Shown here: piece by piece, positions 8,359 through 18,159 of the stretch
Position numbering within the stretch: position 1 is the stretch's first letter
Layout of the letters: each line of letters starts with the position of its first letter
Assembly: GCF_027594825.1 (NCBI RefSeq)
Contig: NZ_CP088930.1
Span: forward strand, 496,001 to 560,000
DNA from: Serratia liquefaciens
GTDB lineage: Bacteria > Pseudomonadota > Gammaproteobacteria > Enterobacterales > Enterobacteriaceae
Length of the DNA: 64,000 nucleotides
Direction of reading: 5' to 3'
The notes under the pieces: model-generated
Databases searched by the model: none
Told to the model about the DNA's origin: nothing
Seen by the model: the letters and a program-made list of their open reading frames with translations, nothing else
Translations under genes and position numbers: made by a program

Positions 8359-9546
8359 TTACCACTCAGGGAAGGGATCGGCCATCTCGTGCCAATAATC
8401 TACCCCGGCGGCCATTTCCTCATCGTTTAGCAGGCAGGCGTCCAGCAAACGCGTTATTTTGGCCTGCTGCAGATGCTGGCCGATGAACACCAACTCCTGA
8501 CGCATGTCACCGAAAGGCTCCACCCATTTTTCCATAATATGCGCCCTCGTCTCTTCGTCTTCCGGCCACCTGTCTTGCGCTATGGCACGCCAGAAGGTAC
8601 CTGCCAGTCCATAATGGGCAATCCCTCCCGCCTGGCTCCACTGCCCGGCCTGACGGGGACGCGTCGCCAGCCAGAAAAACCCTTTGGAACGTAGGAGCTT
8701 GCCACCGCCCCAGTCACCGTTGATCACCCGGTAAAATTTGTCCGGCGCAAAAGGACGGCGGGCCTGATAAACAAAGCTGCCGATCCCGTAGTTTTCCGTT
8801 TCTGGCAAGTGCTCGCCCCGCAGCTCCTTCAACCAGCCCGGTGCCTGTTGCGCCTTGTCGAAGCTGAAGCTTTGGGTGTTCAATACCGCTTCCAGCGGCA
8901 ATTTACCTGGCGATATGGGCAAAATACGGGCATCCGGGTTTAAACTGGCCAGCAGCGCCATCACTTCGCCCTGCTGTTCTGGCGTCAGCAGGTCGGTTTT
9001 GCTCACCAGCATCACGTCGCAGAACTCAATCTGTTCGATCAACAGGTCCGCTACGCTGCGCAGATCGTCCTCGCCCAGGCTCTGACCGGCCTCCTGCAGC
9101 GTCTGTGCCTGCTGGTACTGCTGGATAAAATTAACCCCGTCTACCACGGTGACCAAGGTATCCAGGCGCGCAAACTGCGACAGGCTTTCTCCCTGTTCAT
9201 CCTCAAAGGTAAAGGTTTCCGCTACCGGTAAAGGTTCGGAAATGCCGCTGGATTCGATCAGCAGGTAATCGAAGCGCCCTGCCTGAGCCAATTCTCGTAC
9301 CGAAATCAGCAGGTCTTCGCGCAGCGTGCAGCAAATGCAGCCATTGCTCATTTCCACCAGCTTTTCCTGTTGGCGATCGAGCTGGACTTCGTTCTCGACC
9401 AAGGCGGCGTCAATGTTGACTTCGCTCATGTCGTTGACAATAACCGCCACGCGCATGCCCTGGCGGTTGTTCAGAATATGGTTTAACACCGTTGTTTTAC
9501 CGGCGCCGAGAAAGCCGGAAAGCACGGTTACGGGTAATGGATTCAT
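8359..9546 (-). CDS. COG0523 family zinc-responsive metallochaperone GTPase
   Basis: COG0523 G3E GTPases deliver metal ions to client proteins, and several are induced by zinc starvation (ZigA/YciC type). Walker A GFLGAGKT is near the N-terminus, the metal-binding CxCC motif appears as [11 protein letters not shown], and the guanine-recognition motif is SKTD. The start is the ATG at 9546 with GAGGAA six bases upstream, giving 395 residues; a GTG at 9558 directly abuts the preceding stop. It is last in a folE2 / gamma-carbonic-anhydrase / GTPase operon behind a Zur-type palindrome, which supports a zinc-limitation role. The client protein is unknown. Confidence 0.9.
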   Translation of the reverse strand: MNPLPVTVLSGFLGAGKTTVLNHILNNRQGMRVAVIVNDMSEVNIDAALVENEVQLDRQQEKLVEMSNGCICCTLREDLLISVRELAQAGRFDYLLIESSGISEPLPVAETFTFEDEQGESLSQFARLDTLVTVVDGVNFIQQYQQAQTLQEAGQSLGEDDLRSVADLLIEQIEFCDVMLVSKTDLLTPEQQGEVMALLASLNPDARILPISPGKLPLEAVLNTQSFSFDKAQQAPGWLKELRGEHLPETENYGIGSFVYQARRPFAPDKFYRVINGDWGGGKLLRSKGFFWLATRPRQAGQWSQAGGIAHYGLAGTFWRAIAQDRWPEDEETRAHIMEKWVEPFGDMRQELVFIGQHLQQAKITRLLDACLLNDEEMAAGVDYWHEMADPFPEW

Positions 9547-9558
9547 GGGATTCCTCAC

Positions 9559-10119
9559 TCAAAACTCATTGCGTAATGCCTGGTAACCGCGCACCAGTTC
9601 AACGTTGGTGGCGGCCACTTCTTCAGAAAATTGCAATGCGCCGCGATCTACCTGCCGGTAAAGCGACAGATCGCTGTCGGCGCCGACGCGCTCGGTTGAC
9701 GGGATATACAGGTTCTGCGGCAACGTCACGCCATCCACCACCGCGTTGTAGCGCACCACGCAGCCAGAACCGATGTGACAGTTGAACAACACGCTGTTGA
9801 AACCGATAAACACCCGGTCTTCGATGCGGCACGGGCCATGGACAATGGCGCGATGGGCGATGGAACTGAAGCGGCCGATGGTGACCGCCGCGCCGCTTTT
9901 CGAGTGGATCACCACGCCGTCCTGAATATTGGAATGAGAGCCGATCACGATCGGTTCCATGTCTCCGGCCGCATTGAGTTCGTCCGCACGGATCACCGCG
10001 TACGGCCCAACGTAGACAAAGTCCTCGATAATCACCCGGCCGCAGATTATCGCGGTAGGATCGATATAGGCCTTCGGTGAGACCTGCGGCAGGTGTCCAC
10101 TGGGGTTTTTACGCAGCAT
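9559..10119 (-). CDS. Gamma-class carbonic-anhydrase-like hexapeptide-repeat protein
   Basis: A left-handed beta-helix protein of 186 residues with repeated hexapeptide-like strands (VYVGPYAVIRAD, VVIHSKSGA, VRYNAVVDG). The three metal-ligand histidines of gamma carbonic anhydrases appear conserved (His72, His89, His94), as do Arg44, Asp46 and Gln66. Its place between folE2 and a COG0523 GTPase in a putative Zur operon suggests a paralogue used during zinc shortage, perhaps with another metal; that is inference. Its first codons overlap the end of folE2 by 11 bases. Catalytic activity is not certain, because many family members are structural or inactive. Confidence 0.85.
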   Translation of the reverse strand: MLRKNPSGHLPQVSPKAYIDPTAIICGRVIIEDFVYVGPYAVIRADELNAAGDMEPIVIGSHSNIQDGVVIHSKSGAAVTIGRFSSIAHRAIVHGPCRIEDRVFIGFNSVLFNCHIGSGCVVRYNAVVDGVTLPQNLYIPSTERVGADSDLSLYRQVDRGALQFSEEVAATNVELVRGYQALRNEF

Positions 10120-11038
10120 CCTGATCCTCCCGCCAGCTCAACTCCGCCACGGCATTGTGGGCATGCAGGCTTTCATGATGTTCGACCCGCAGCGAAAAGG
10201 CGCGGTGGCTGCACTGGCTGCGCAGCATTTGGTACAGACGGCGAGCGGCATCCTCGCAGAACATCAGGTTCTGGCCGTTAGCCAGGGCAAACGCCTGCTC
10301 GTCACTGCGTTTCACCAACGTCTGCAACGGCGTGCCCAGCGCGTGTTCGATGCGATCTATCAGGTTGACCACCGGCAATGCCGTTTCGCGCTCATTGAGC
10401 GTTACCGTCACCCAGGCCCAGCTACGCTGACTGTGCGGCGTCGCCGGCATACCGTGCTCACCCAGCCAGTCGATGACCTGCTGCTGGTCGACCTTTTGCG
10501 CCGAATGTTCGAAATCAAATTGAAACTGCTGCTGCGCCAGTTGGCGACTGAGCGCCGCCGAACTCGGACAAGTGGACGAATAGGGCACGCCGACCGTCAG
10601 CGTCAGGGTAAGTGCGCTGCTCAGCGAGGCATTAATTTCCAGCGGGTAGGCTTTCCATCCCCGGTGTGGCGAAAGCAGCGCCGGACGCGACAACAACAGC
10701 TCACCGCTGATGTGCAGGCTGGCGCGGTCACTGTTCTCCGGTTGCGATGCCAAAAAAGCGTGCAGTTGGTCGGCAATGCGTTGCGGCGTCAGTTCGCCCT
10801 GGGTTAACTCATCCAGCGCCAGATACAGCCGCGACATGTGTATACCCCGCGCACCTTGGCTGCTGGCGCGTAAATTGATCCCGGCATTGACCTTTGCCAT
10901 CAACGGCTTTCCAGCCAACTCCAGCGGCAGCGCTATCCCTTGCATCCCGACCCAATCGAGCCCGACATCACTCATTGCGCCCTGCCAGGCCTGCGCGTCC
11001 GGCAGCGACTGGCGTGGTGGAAGTGCAACCTTGTTCAT
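10109..11038 (-). CDS. folE2: GTP cyclohydrolase FolE2 (type IB)
   Basis: FolE2 makes 7,8-dihydroneopterin triphosphate from GTP, the first step of folate synthesis. Unlike FolE it does not strictly need zinc and replaces FolE under zinc starvation. The start MNKVALPPRQSLPD has AAGGGG upstream and gives 309 residues; a longer in-frame start at 11083 reaches into the regulatory region. Family hallmarks are GIHMSRLY and the active-site cysteine in VPYSSTCPSS (about Cys157). It heads the three-gene operon, with the Zur-type palindrome about 50 bases upstream. Confidence 0.94.
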   Translation of the reverse strand: MNKVALPPRQSLPDAQAWQGAMSDVGLDWVGMQGIALPLELAGKPLMAKVNAGINLRASSQGARGIHMSRLYLALDELTQGELTPQRIADQLHAFLASQPENSDRASLHISGELLLSRPALLSPHRGWKAYPLEINASLSSALTLTLTVGVPYSSTCPSSAALSRQLAQQQFQFDFEHSAQKVDQQQVIDWLGEHGMPATPHSQRSWAWVTVTLNERETALPVVNLIDRIEHALGTPLQTLVKRSDEQAFALANGQNLMFCEDAARRLYQMLRSQCSHRAFSLRVEHHESLHAHNAVAELSWREDQDAA

Positions 11039-11087
11039 ACATCCCCTTGCTATTATCAGTACATTGCCAGGGAACGGTATCATGATT

Positions 11088-11109
11088 TTGTTATGTTATA
11101 ACATATCAA
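11088..11109. promoter_or_regulatory. Candidate Zur operator upstream of folE2
   Basis: A perfect 14-bp palindrome TATGTTATAACATA (11092-11105) lies in a longer imperfect one. It shares the central TGTTATAACA with the gammaproteobacterial Zur consensus GAAATGTTATANTATAACATTTC. It lies 54 bases upstream of the folE2 start, so it could control the folE2 operon. Confidence 0.75.
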
Positions 11110-11243
11110 TTGTAACTTTTTTGCCTGCGTCGCCGAATTGTTCAATCAAGTAGCAGAAAACTCAGCCATTTTGCTCAATGGATTGGGCTGTTCGCCAGAG
11201 TGCGATACACTAAGGCTATTGCTTATTAACCCATGAAGCCTCT

Positions 11244-12896
11244 ATGCGTGGTTTACCCCTTTGGATATTGTCATTGAGCTGCCTGGCCGGCAGCGCTCTG
11301 GCCTCCACACCCCCTGCGCCCACTGCGGCATCGCCGTTGCCGGACATCCGCCAAAGCGGCTTTGTCTATTGCGTCAGCGGCATACTGAACACCTTCAACC
11401 CGCAGATGGCCAGCAGCGGCCTGACGGTCGATACCCTGGCCGCACAGCTTTATGACCGTTTGCTGGACGTCGATCCCTACACCTACCGGCTGATTCCCGA
11501 ATTGGCGCAAAGCTGGGAAGTACTGGATAACGGCGCGACTTACCGTTTTCACCTGCGCAAAGACGTGCCGTTCCAGACCACCGACTGGTTCAAACCGACC
11601 CGTATGCTGAACGCCGACGACGTGGTCTTCAGCTTCGAGCGCGTGTTTAACCAGAAGCACCCTTACCATGACGTCAACGGCGGCGAGTACCCGTATTTCG
11701 ACAGTTTGCAATTTGGCGACTCGGTACAAAGCGTGAAGAAGCTGGATGAGTACACGGTGGAGATCCGCCTGCAGGCGCCGGATGCCTCCTTCTTGTGGCA
11801 TATCGCGACCCACTATGCGCCAGTGCTTTCGGCGGAATACGCGGATGACCTGACGCGAGAAGGCCGTCAGGAGATGATAGACCGCGAACCGGTCGGCACC
11901 GGGCCCTTCATGCTCAATGAATACCGCTCAGGACAATATATCCGCCTGGCGCGCAACGATGTTTACTGGAAAGGTAAACCGCGCATGCCGCAAGTGGTGA
12001 TCGATCTAGGCGCCGGCGGTACCGGACGGCTATCGAAACTGCTGACCGGCGAGTGCGACGTGCTGGCCTATCCTGCCGCCAGTCAGCTTTCGATTCTGCG
12101 CGATGACCCGCGTCTGCGCCTGACGCTGCGACCGGGGATGAATATTGCCTATCTGGCCTTTAACACCCGTAAGCCGCCGCTTAACGATTTAAACGTTCGT
12201 CAGGCGATTTCGCTGGCGATCAACAACCAGCGTCTGATGCAGTCGATTTACTATGGCACCGCGGAAACCGCCGCCTCCATCTTGCCACGCGCCTCGTGGG
12301 CCTACGATAACGAAGCGCACGTTACCGAATTCAACCCGGCCAAATCGCGCGAAATGCTCAAGCAGGCGGGTATAGAGTCGCTGAACCTGCGCCTGTGGGT
12401 ACCGACCGCCTCGCAATCCTACAACCCCAGCCCGTTGAAAACTGCCGAGCTGATCCAGGCCGACCTGGCCCAGGTGGGCATTACCGTCACCATAGTGCCG
12501 GTTGAAGGCCGTTTCCAGGAGGCACGGCTGATGGAGATGAACCACGATCTGACCCTCACCGGCTGGGCCACCGACAGTAACGACCCGGACAGCTTCTTCC
12601 GGCCGCTGCTGAGCTGCGCGGCAATCCGCTCGCAAACCAACTATGCTCACTGGTGTGACCCGGCGTTTGACGAAGTGCTGCAAAATGCCCTGCTGTCACA
12701 GCAGCTGGCGCAGCGCATCGAAAACTATCAGAAGGCGCAGAAAATTCTCGAGCAGCAGCTGCCGGTGTTGCCGCTGGCGTCTTCATTGCGCCTGCAGGCC
12801 TACCGTTACGACATTAAAGGACTGGTACTGAGCCCGTTCGGCAATGCGTCCTTTGCCGGGGTGTACCGTGAATCCGCGGAGGGGCCGAAAAAGTGA
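11244..12896 (+). CDS. sapA: Peptide ABC transporter substrate-binding protein SapA
   Basis: SapA is the periplasmic solute-binding protein of the Sap ABC transporter, linked to antimicrobial-peptide resistance and, for SapBCDF, to putrescine export and potassium uptake. The 550-residue protein has a Sec signal peptide ([17 protein letters not shown], cleavage near residue 21) and a family-5 extracellular solute-binding domain. It closely follows enterobacterial SapA, for example in [14 protein letters not shown] and [17 protein letters not shown]. First gene of sapABCDF; its stop overlaps the sapB GTG start by four bases. Confidence 0.96.
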   Translation: MRGLPLWILSLSCLAGSALASTPPAPTAASPLPDIRQSGFVYCVSGILNTFNPQMASSGLTVDTLAAQLYDRLLDVDPYTYRLIPELAQSWEVLDNGATYRFHLRKDVPFQTTDWFKPTRMLNADDVVFSFERVFNQKHPYHDVNGGEYPYFDSLQFGDSVQSVKKLDEYTVEIRLQAPDASFLWHIATHYAPVLSAEYADDLTREGRQEMIDREPVGTGPFMLNEYRSGQYIRLARNDVYWKGKPRMPQVVIDLGAGGTGRLSKLLTGECDVLAYPAASQLSILRDDPRLRLTLRPGMNIAYLAFNTRKPPLNDLNVRQAISLAINNQRLMQSIYYGTAETAASILPRASWAYDNEAHVTEFNPAKSREMLKQAGIESLNLRLWVPTASQSYNPSPLKTAELIQADLAQVGITVTIVPVEGRFQEARLMEMNHDLTLTGWATDSNDPDSFFRPLLSCAAIRSQTNYAHWCDPAFDEVLQNALLSQQLAQRIENYQKAQKILEQQLPVLPLASSLRLQAYRYDIKGLVLSPFGNASFAGVYRESAEGPKK

Positions 12897-13858
12897 TTAT
12901 CTTTACCTTACGTCGTTTCTTGCTGCTGCTGATCACCTTGTTCTTCCTGACGCTGGTCAGCTTTAGCCTCAGCTATTTTACCCCGCGGGCACCGCTGAAC
13001 GGCGCCGCCCTGCTGGATGCCTATCAATTTTACTTTGTCAGCCTGCTGCACTGGGACTTTGGCGTCTCCAGCATTAACGGTCAGGCGATCAGCGAACAGC
13101 TGCGCGAAGTGTTTCCTGCAACCATGGAGCTGTGCCTGCTCGCCTTCACCCTGGCGCTGTTTATCGGCATTCCTCTGGGCATTATCGCCGGCGTGATGCG
13201 TGGCAAATGGCAGGACACCGCCATCAGTACCTTTGCGCTGTTGGGTTTTTCGATGCCGGTTTTCTGGCTGGCGCTGCTGCTGATGCTGTTTTTCTCGCTG
13301 CACCTTGGCTGGCTGCCGGTCTCCGGACGTTTCGATTTGTTGTATCAGGTCAAGCCCATTACCGGCTTCGCCCTGATTGACGCCTGGCTGTCCGATTCGC
13401 CCTACCGCACGGAAATGATCGGCAGCGCGCTGCGCCATATGATTTTGCCGATTGCCGCACTGGCGGTAGCGCCCACCACCGAGGTGGTACGTTTGATGCG
13501 TATCAGCACCGACGACGTGCTTAATCAGAACTACATCAAAGCCGCCGCAACCCGCGGCTTGTCCCGTTTCACCATTATCCGCCGCCACGTACTGCACAAT
13601 GCGCTGCCGCCTATCGTGCCCAAGCTGGGGTTGCAGTTTTCCACCATGCTGACGCTGGCGATGATCACCGAAGTGGTGTTCAGTTGGCCGGGCCTGGGGC
13701 GTTGGATGATCAATGCCATTCGCCAGCAGGATTATGCGGCGATCTCCGCCGGCGTTATGGTGGTCGGCACGCTGGTGATCACCATTAACGTCCTGGCCGA
13801 TATTTTAGGTGCTGCTACCAACCCACTGAAACATAAGGAATGGTATGCCCTTAGATAA
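12893..13858 (+). CDS. sapB: Sap ABC transporter permease SapB
   Basis: Inner-membrane permease of the oligopeptide/dipeptide type (binding-protein-dependent transport inner membrane component). 321 residues with about six transmembrane segments, beginning with the helix [20 protein letters not shown]. The EAA-like loop that contacts the ATPase is near [24 protein letters not shown]. The start is GTG within a GTGA overlap with sapA, so translation is probably coupled; the end overlaps sapC by 14 bases. Confidence 0.95.
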   Translation: MIIFTLRRFLLLLITLFFLTLVSFSLSYFTPRAPLNGAALLDAYQFYFVSLLHWDFGVSSINGQAISEQLREVFPATMELCLLAFTLALFIGIPLGIIAGVMRGKWQDTAISTFALLGFSMPVFWLALLLMLFFSLHLGWLPVSGRFDLLYQVKPITGFALIDAWLSDSPYRTEMIGSALRHMILPIAALAVAPTTEVVRLMRISTDDVLNQNYIKAAATRGLSRFTIIRRHVLHNALPPIVPKLGLQFSTMLTLAMITEVVFSWPGLGRWMINAIRQQDYAAISAGVMVVGTLVITINVLADILGAATNPLKHKEWYALR

Positions 13859-14735
13859 CGTATACCGCGAAAAGAAAATGCCGAGCCCGCTGCTTTATAC
13901 CTGGCGGATTTTTTACGGCGATGCGCTGGCGATGATCGGCTTCTACGGCGTGATAGCGCTGCTGCTGCTTTCCGTGTTCGGCAGCCTGTTGGCCCCTTAT
14001 GCGCTTGATCAACAGTTCCTGGGTTATCAACTGTTGCCGCCTTCCTGGTCACGTTACGGCAACGTTTCCTTCTTCCTCGGCACCGACGATCTCGGCCGCG
14101 ACATTCTCAGCCGCCTGCTGACCGGCACCGCCGCCACCTTCGGCTCCGCACTGCTGGTGACGGTTGCCGCCGCCCTGGTCGGGGTGATCCTCGGGGTGTT
14201 TGCCGGGGTAACCCGCGGCCTGCGCTCGGCGGTGCTCAATCACATTCTCGACACCCTGCTCTCCATCCCTTCGCTGCTGCTGGCGATCGTGGTGGTGGCG
14301 TTCCTTGGGCCAAAACTCGAGCACGCCATGCTGGCCGTCTGGCTGGCGCTGTTGCCTCGCATGGTGCGTACTATTTACAGCGCAGTGCATGACGAGTTGG
14401 AAAAAGAATATGTGGTGGCAGTGCGCCTCGATGGCGCTTCAACCTTGCAAATACTCTGGTACGCCGTGATGCCCAACATTGTGGCGGTGCTGGTGACCGA
14501 GTTTACCCGTGCGCTGTCGATGGCGATCCTGGACATTGCCGCCCTCGGCTTCCTCGATCTTGGCGCACAGTTGCCGTCCCCTGAATGGGGCGCCATGCTC
14601 GGCGATTCACTGGAGCTGGTGTACGTCGCCCCCTGGACGGTGATGCTGCCCGGCGCGGCAATCCTGGTCAGCGTGTTGCTGGTTAACCTGTTGGGAGACG
14701 GTATGCGCCGCGCAATCAATACGGGGGTGGAATAA
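13845..14735 (+). CDS. sapC: Sap ABC transporter permease SapC
   Basis: Second permease subunit, 296 residues. Family hallmarks include [17 protein letters not shown], the OppC/DppC-type periplasmic motif, and the cytoplasmic coupling loop [21 protein letters not shown]. About six transmembrane segments are visible. The start lies inside the end of sapB; the stop and the sapD start share one base (TAATG). Confidence 0.95.
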   Translation: MPLDNVYREKKMPSPLLYTWRIFYGDALAMIGFYGVIALLLLSVFGSLLAPYALDQQFLGYQLLPPSWSRYGNVSFFLGTDDLGRDILSRLLTGTAATFGSALLVTVAAALVGVILGVFAGVTRGLRSAVLNHILDTLLSIPSLLLAIVVVAFLGPKLEHAMLAVWLALLPRMVRTIYSAVHDELEKEYVVAVRLDGASTLQILWYAVMPNIVAVLVTEFTRALSMAILDIAALGFLDLGAQLPSPEWGAMLGDSLELVYVAPWTVMLPGAAILVSVLLVNLLGDGMRRAINTGVE

Positions 14736-15727
14736 TGCCATTACTTGATATCCGCAACCTGACGATTGAATTTATGACCGCCGAAGGCCCGGTAAAAGCG
14801 GTCGATCGCGTCAGCATGACGCTGAGCGAGGGAGAAGTCCGCGGCCTGGTGGGCGAGTCCGGCTCCGGTAAGAGCCTGATCGCCAAAGCGATCTGTGGCG
14901 TCACCAAAGACAACTGGCGCGTCACCGCCGACCGTTTCCGTTTCGATGATATCGACCTGTTGCAGCTAACACCGCGTGAACGGCGCAAGCTGGTCGGGCA
15001 TAACGTGTCGATGATTTTCCAGGAGCCACAATCCTGTCTGGATCCTTCCGAAAGCATCGGCCGTCAGCTGGTGCAGGCCATCCCGGGCTGGACCTACAAA
15101 GGCCGCTGGTGGCAGCGCTTTAACTGGCGCAAACGCCGTGCCATAGAGCTGCTGCACCGCGTAGGTATCAAGGACCACAAAGACATCATGGGCAGCTTTC
15201 CTTATGAGCTGACCGACGGTGAGTGTCAGAAAGTGATGATCGCCATCGCCCTGGCCAATCAGCCGCGCCTGCTGATCGCCGATGAGCCGACCAACGCCAT
15301 GGAACCGACCACTCAGGCGCAGATTTTCCGTCTGCTGGCGCGTTTGAACCAAAATAACAACACCACCATTTTGCTGATCAGCCACGATCTGCAAATGATG
15401 AGCAAATGGGCCGATCGGGTCAATGTGTTGTACTGCGGGCAAACGGTAGAAAGCGCCCAGTGCGAAGACCTGCTGGCCGCCCCGCACCATCCTTATACTC
15501 AGGCGCTGATCCGCGCGATGCCGGACTTTGGTCGCGCATTGCCGCATAAAAGCCGTCTCAATACCCTGCCGGGAGCCATTCCGTCGCTGGAGCATTTGCC
15601 GATAGGCTGCCGCTTGGGGCCGCGCTGCCCCTATGCGCAGAAGAAATGCATTGAGACACCTCGCCTGCGTCCGGTGAAAAACCACCTGTTCGCCTGCCAC
15701 TTCCCGCTGAACATGGAGGAGCAATAA
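14735..15727 (+). CDS. sapD: Sap ABC transporter ATP-binding protein SapD
   Basis: One of two ATPases of the transporter; in E. coli SapD also supports Trk potassium uptake. The 330-residue protein has Walker A GESGSGKS, Walker B LLIADEPT, an H-loop (LLISHD) and a C-terminal oligopeptide-transporter extension with the cysteine-bearing [15 protein letters not shown]. The signature motif is divergent (LTDGECQK rather than LSGGQ), which is normal for SapD. One base separates it from sapF. Confidence 0.96.
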   Translation: MPLLDIRNLTIEFMTAEGPVKAVDRVSMTLSEGEVRGLVGESGSGKSLIAKAICGVTKDNWRVTADRFRFDDIDLLQLTPRERRKLVGHNVSMIFQEPQSCLDPSESIGRQLVQAIPGWTYKGRWWQRFNWRKRRAIELLHRVGIKDHKDIMGSFPYELTDGECQKVMIAIALANQPRLLIADEPTNAMEPTTQAQIFRLLARLNQNNNTTILLISHDLQMMSKWADRVNVLYCGQTVESAQCEDLLAAPHHPYTQALIRAMPDFGRALPHKSRLNTLPGAIPSLEHLPIGCRLGPRCPYAQKKCIETPRLRPVKNHLFACHFPLNMEEQ

Positions 15728-15728
15728 C

Positions 15729-16541
15729 ATGGAAACGCTGTTGGAAGTGCGCAACCTGAGCAAAACCTACCGTTACCGCACCGGGCTGTTTCGCCGCCAG
15801 CATGTGGAAGCGGTCAAATCGGTCAGCTTTACCCTGCGTGAACGGCAAACGCTGGCGATCATCGGTGAAAACGGCTCTGGCAAGTCCACCCTGGCCAAGA
15901 TGCTGTCCGGCATGGTCGAGCCCTCGGCCGGAGAACTGCTGATTGACGACCATCGGCTTAACTATGGCGATTATCGCTACCGCAGCCAGCGCATCCGCAT
16001 GATATTTCAGGATCCGAGCACCTCGCTCAATCCTCGTCAACGTATCGGCCAGCTGTTGGACGCCCCGCTGCGGCTCAATACCGAAATGGCCGCCCCTGAA
16101 CGTGAACAACAAATCAACCGAACCCTGCGTCAGGTGGGGATGCTGCCGGATCACGCCAATTATTACCCGCACATGCTGGCGTCCGGCCAGAAACAGCGGG
16201 TGGCTTTAGCTCGGGCATTAATCTTGCAGCCCAAAGTGATCGTAGCCGATGAGGCGTTGGCCTCGCTGGACATGTCGATGCGTTCGCAAATCATCAACCT
16301 GATGCTGGAACTGCAGGAGAAACACGGCATTTCCTATATTTATGTGACTCAGCACCTGGGTATGATGAAACACATCAGCGATCAGGTGATGGTGATGCAC
16401 GAAGGGGAAATCGTCGAACGTGGCAGTACGGCTGAAGTCTTGGCTTCACCGCTGCATGAGCTGACCAAACGCCTGATTGCCAGCCACTTTGGCGAAGCAC
16501 TTACCGCAGACGCCTGGCGACGCGACGGCGGCAGGTTCTGA
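15729..16541 (+). CDS. sapF: Sap ABC transporter ATP-binding protein SapF
   Basis: Second ATPase of the Sap system, 270 residues. Walker A is GENGSGKS, the signature is ASGQKQRVALARAL, and Walker B is VIVADEAL. Unlike SapD it lacks the cysteine-bearing C-terminal extension. It is the last gene of the operon and is followed by a strong terminator. In E. coli the next gene is fabI; here fabI is absent and yciW follows. Confidence 0.95.
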   Translation: METLLEVRNLSKTYRYRTGLFRRQHVEAVKSVSFTLRERQTLAIIGENGSGKSTLAKMLSGMVEPSAGELLIDDHRLNYGDYRYRSQRIRMIFQDPSTSLNPRQRIGQLLDAPLRLNTEMAAPEREQQINRTLRQVGMLPDHANYYPHMLASGQKQRVALARALILQPKVIVADEALASLDMSMRSQIINLMLELQEKHGISYIYVTQHLGMMKHISDQVMVMHEGEIVERGSTAEVLASPLHELTKRLIASHFGEALTADAWRRDGGRF

Positions 16542-16558
16542 TCGTCAAATCATCAAAC

Positions 16559-16584
16559 TAACCCGCTTTAAAGCGGGTTTTTTA
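16559..16584 (+). terminator. sapABCDF terminator
   Basis: ACCCGCTTTAAAGCGGGT (16561-16578) forms a tight hairpin followed by a T run to 16582. Confidence 0.9.
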
Positions 16585-16765
16585 TCGCCCTGGTTTAGTG
16601 AGCGCTTAGCCAAAAACCGCAAATACAAATTACAATCTTGCTATATATCATTATATTTTATTCCATTCAGTTATTGATTAGTCCTTAACATTATTTTATC
16701 TCGCCAATCGAATCGGTGAGGATATCCCCTACGTTGAGCTTATTAAACGACAGGATATCGCACTG

Positions 16766-16867
16766 ATGAACAGCCCTCGCCATCGCCGACTCTCGCAGTT
16801 TCTACTCGCTTTAGCCGCAGGTTTCTCTGTTTATGGTCACGCGCTGTGTTGTGATGGCCAAGGTTGA
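16766..16867 (+). CDS. Cysteine-containing leader mini-ORF 1 upstream of yciW
   Basis: A 33-codon ORF beginning MNSPRHRRLSQFLLALAAG and ending with a consecutive Cys-Cys pair four codons before a short polar end (ALCCDGQG). The ATG has a weak AGGA ten bases upstream. The basic start and hydrophobic middle resemble a signal peptide, but the product is too short for a conventional exported protein. Its end overlaps the next mini-ORF by 14 bases, in another frame. Position, size and Cys-Cys codons suggest a regulatory leader peptide sensing cysteine, not a functional protein. This reading is inference. Confidence 0.5.
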   Translation: MNSPRHRRLSQFLLALAAGFSVYGHALCCDGQG

Positions 16868-16952
16868 TCCTGTCATTCCGTGCCCCTCCGCGGGCATGTT
16901 GCCATTTTGCCTTGCCGCCGCTGCCTGTTGCACCGGTGGCTGTTGCTCATGA
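16854..16952 (+). CDS. Cysteine-rich leader mini-ORF 2 upstream of yciW
   Basis: A 32-residue ORF with six cysteines: Cys10, Cys19 and the pairs Cys25-Cys26 and Cys30-Cys31, ending AACCTGGCCS. The ATG lies inside the end of mini-ORF 1, so it could be translated by coupling. Its stop falls 16 bases before the yciW start and right before the yciW Shine-Dalgarno (AAGGA, 16955-16959). A RiPP-like peptide is an alternative reading, but no modification enzyme is nearby. A role as a cysteine-responsive uORF for yciW is favoured. Confidence 0.45.
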   Translation: MAKVDPVIPCPSAGMLPFCLAAAACCTGGCCS

Positions 16953-16962
16953 TTAAGGATCA
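16865..16962 (+). promoter_or_regulatory. Predicted pairing that masks the yciW ribosome site
   Basis: TGATCCT (16865-16871), which starts with the stop codon of mini-ORF 1, is exactly complementary to AGGATCA (16956-16962), covering the yciW Shine-Dalgarno. Ribosomes moving through the mini-ORFs would open or protect this pairing. Seven base pairs over 84 bases is modest on its own; its placement at the stop codon makes it noteworthy. Confidence 0.4.
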
Positions 16963-16968
16963 TCCCCT

Positions 16969-18156
16969 ATGGAACTACTACGTCGACAACATAATGCCCA
17001 GTGGTATCACGAAACCCAAAGCAGCGTGCGCGGCGATCAGCCGTTGGAGCCGCAGGCGGCCGGCATCCGCGATCGATTTTTGCTGGGGCTGGGCGCTTTT
17101 GCCGACGAAGCGCTGAACACCGCGCTGACTGCACGCGCCGGGGTGTTTAACGCCTCCCTGGCCAGCTATCACGTGCTGTTTCCGGATCGGGTCGAACTGT
17201 CACGATTAGTGACATTGTCACCTTATGACCGCCTCAGCACTGCGTTAACCGTGGCACAGGTGACCGGTGTTCAGTCGCTTTGTAGCCACTACGCCGCTCG
17301 CCTCGCCCCCCTGTACAGCCCCGACGCCTCACGTGAAAGTAATATCCGCCTCGCTCAAATCACCCAGTATGCCCGCCAGCTCGCCAGTCAACCGACGTTG
17401 ATTTGCAGTAAAGCGTTGCAGCAGCTCAGCGACGTCGGGTTGAGCCCGGCGGATATCGTGACCTTCTCGCAGATTATCGGTTTTGTTAGCTACCAGGCAC
17501 GCGTGGTCGCCGGTGTGGCGGCCCTGGCCGGGCGGCCAACGGGAGTGGTGCCCGGTTTCCCGAACATAGCCGACGCCGAAGGCATTGCGTTCACCGAGCA
17601 GGAACTGGCGTGGCAAGCGCGGCTTCCCTGGGTGGAGCTGGAAGAGGCCCATGCCGAACAGCTCGACGTGCTGGATCAAAGCCATCCCGACGCTCGCAGC
17701 GAATCCTATTATCTGTTGCTGGCCCACGATGCACCGGCGCTGCGTGAACGCAACGGCGTGTTCAACAGCATCAACGCCGATGGTTATGGCCTGTCGGCGC
17801 GGCTGAAAGCGCTGGCGACGCTGGCAGTTTCCCGCATTAACGGCAGCCGCTACTGCGCCGCGACCGTCGCACAGGATATTCAACAGGAAGAACTGGTCGG
17901 CGCCCTGTTCAATAACATTGAACAGGCGCTGGAGAAGACCACTGATCCGGTTTACCAGGCTGTGATCCGCGTAGCAACCGACCTGACCCGCACGCCTGAA
18001 AAGTTCACGCCGCGTAGCGTGCAGCCGCTGTTTAACAGTGGGTTGAATCAGGCGCAGGCGCTGGATGTGATCCTTACCGGCGCGCTGTATGCCTGGGAGA
18101 ACCGCCTGCGTCAAACGCTCGGCGACACGCAACTTCTCAGTGAAAACCTGGCGTAA
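16969..18156 (+). CDS. yciW: YciW, CMD/AhpD-like protein of cysteine metabolism
   Basis: The 395-residue protein corresponds in position and N-terminus (HNAQWYHETQSS, then DRFLLGLGAFAD) to E. coli YciW, which lies between fabI and rnb. E. coli yciW is reported to be CysB-regulated and to affect cysteine and methionine metabolism; the reaction is unknown. The protein appears to hold two helical repeats of carboxymuconolactone-decarboxylase/AhpD type, but the usual CxxC of peroxidases is not present. The start has AAGGAT nine bases upstream. The cysteine-rich mini-ORFs just before it fit a sulfur-responsive gene. It ends three bases from a convergent LysR gene. Confidence 0.8.
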   Translation: MELLRRQHNAQWYHETQSSVRGDQPLEPQAAGIRDRFLLGLGAFADEALNTALTARAGVFNASLASYHVLFPDRVELSRLVTLSPYDRLSTALTVAQVTGVQSLCSHYAARLAPLYSPDASRESNIRLAQITQYARQLASQPTLICSKALQQLSDVGLSPADIVTFSQIIGFVSYQARVVAGVAALAGRPTGVVPGFPNIADAEGIAFTEQELAWQARLPWVELEEAHAEQLDVLDQSHPDARSESYYLLLAHDAPALRERNGVFNSINADGYGLSARLKALATLAVSRINGSRYCAATVAQDIQQEELVGALFNNIEQALEKTTDPVYQAVIRVATDLTRTPEKFTPRSVQPLFNSGLNQAQALDVILTGALYAWENRLRQTLGDTQLLSENLA

Positions 18157-18159
18157 CCG

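Noticed and set aside
16854..16952. Reading mini-ORF 2 as a RiPP precursor because of the CCTGGCC end
   Set aside because: No modification enzyme, protease or exporter is adjacent, and position and overlap with the yciW ribosome site favour a regulatory uORF.
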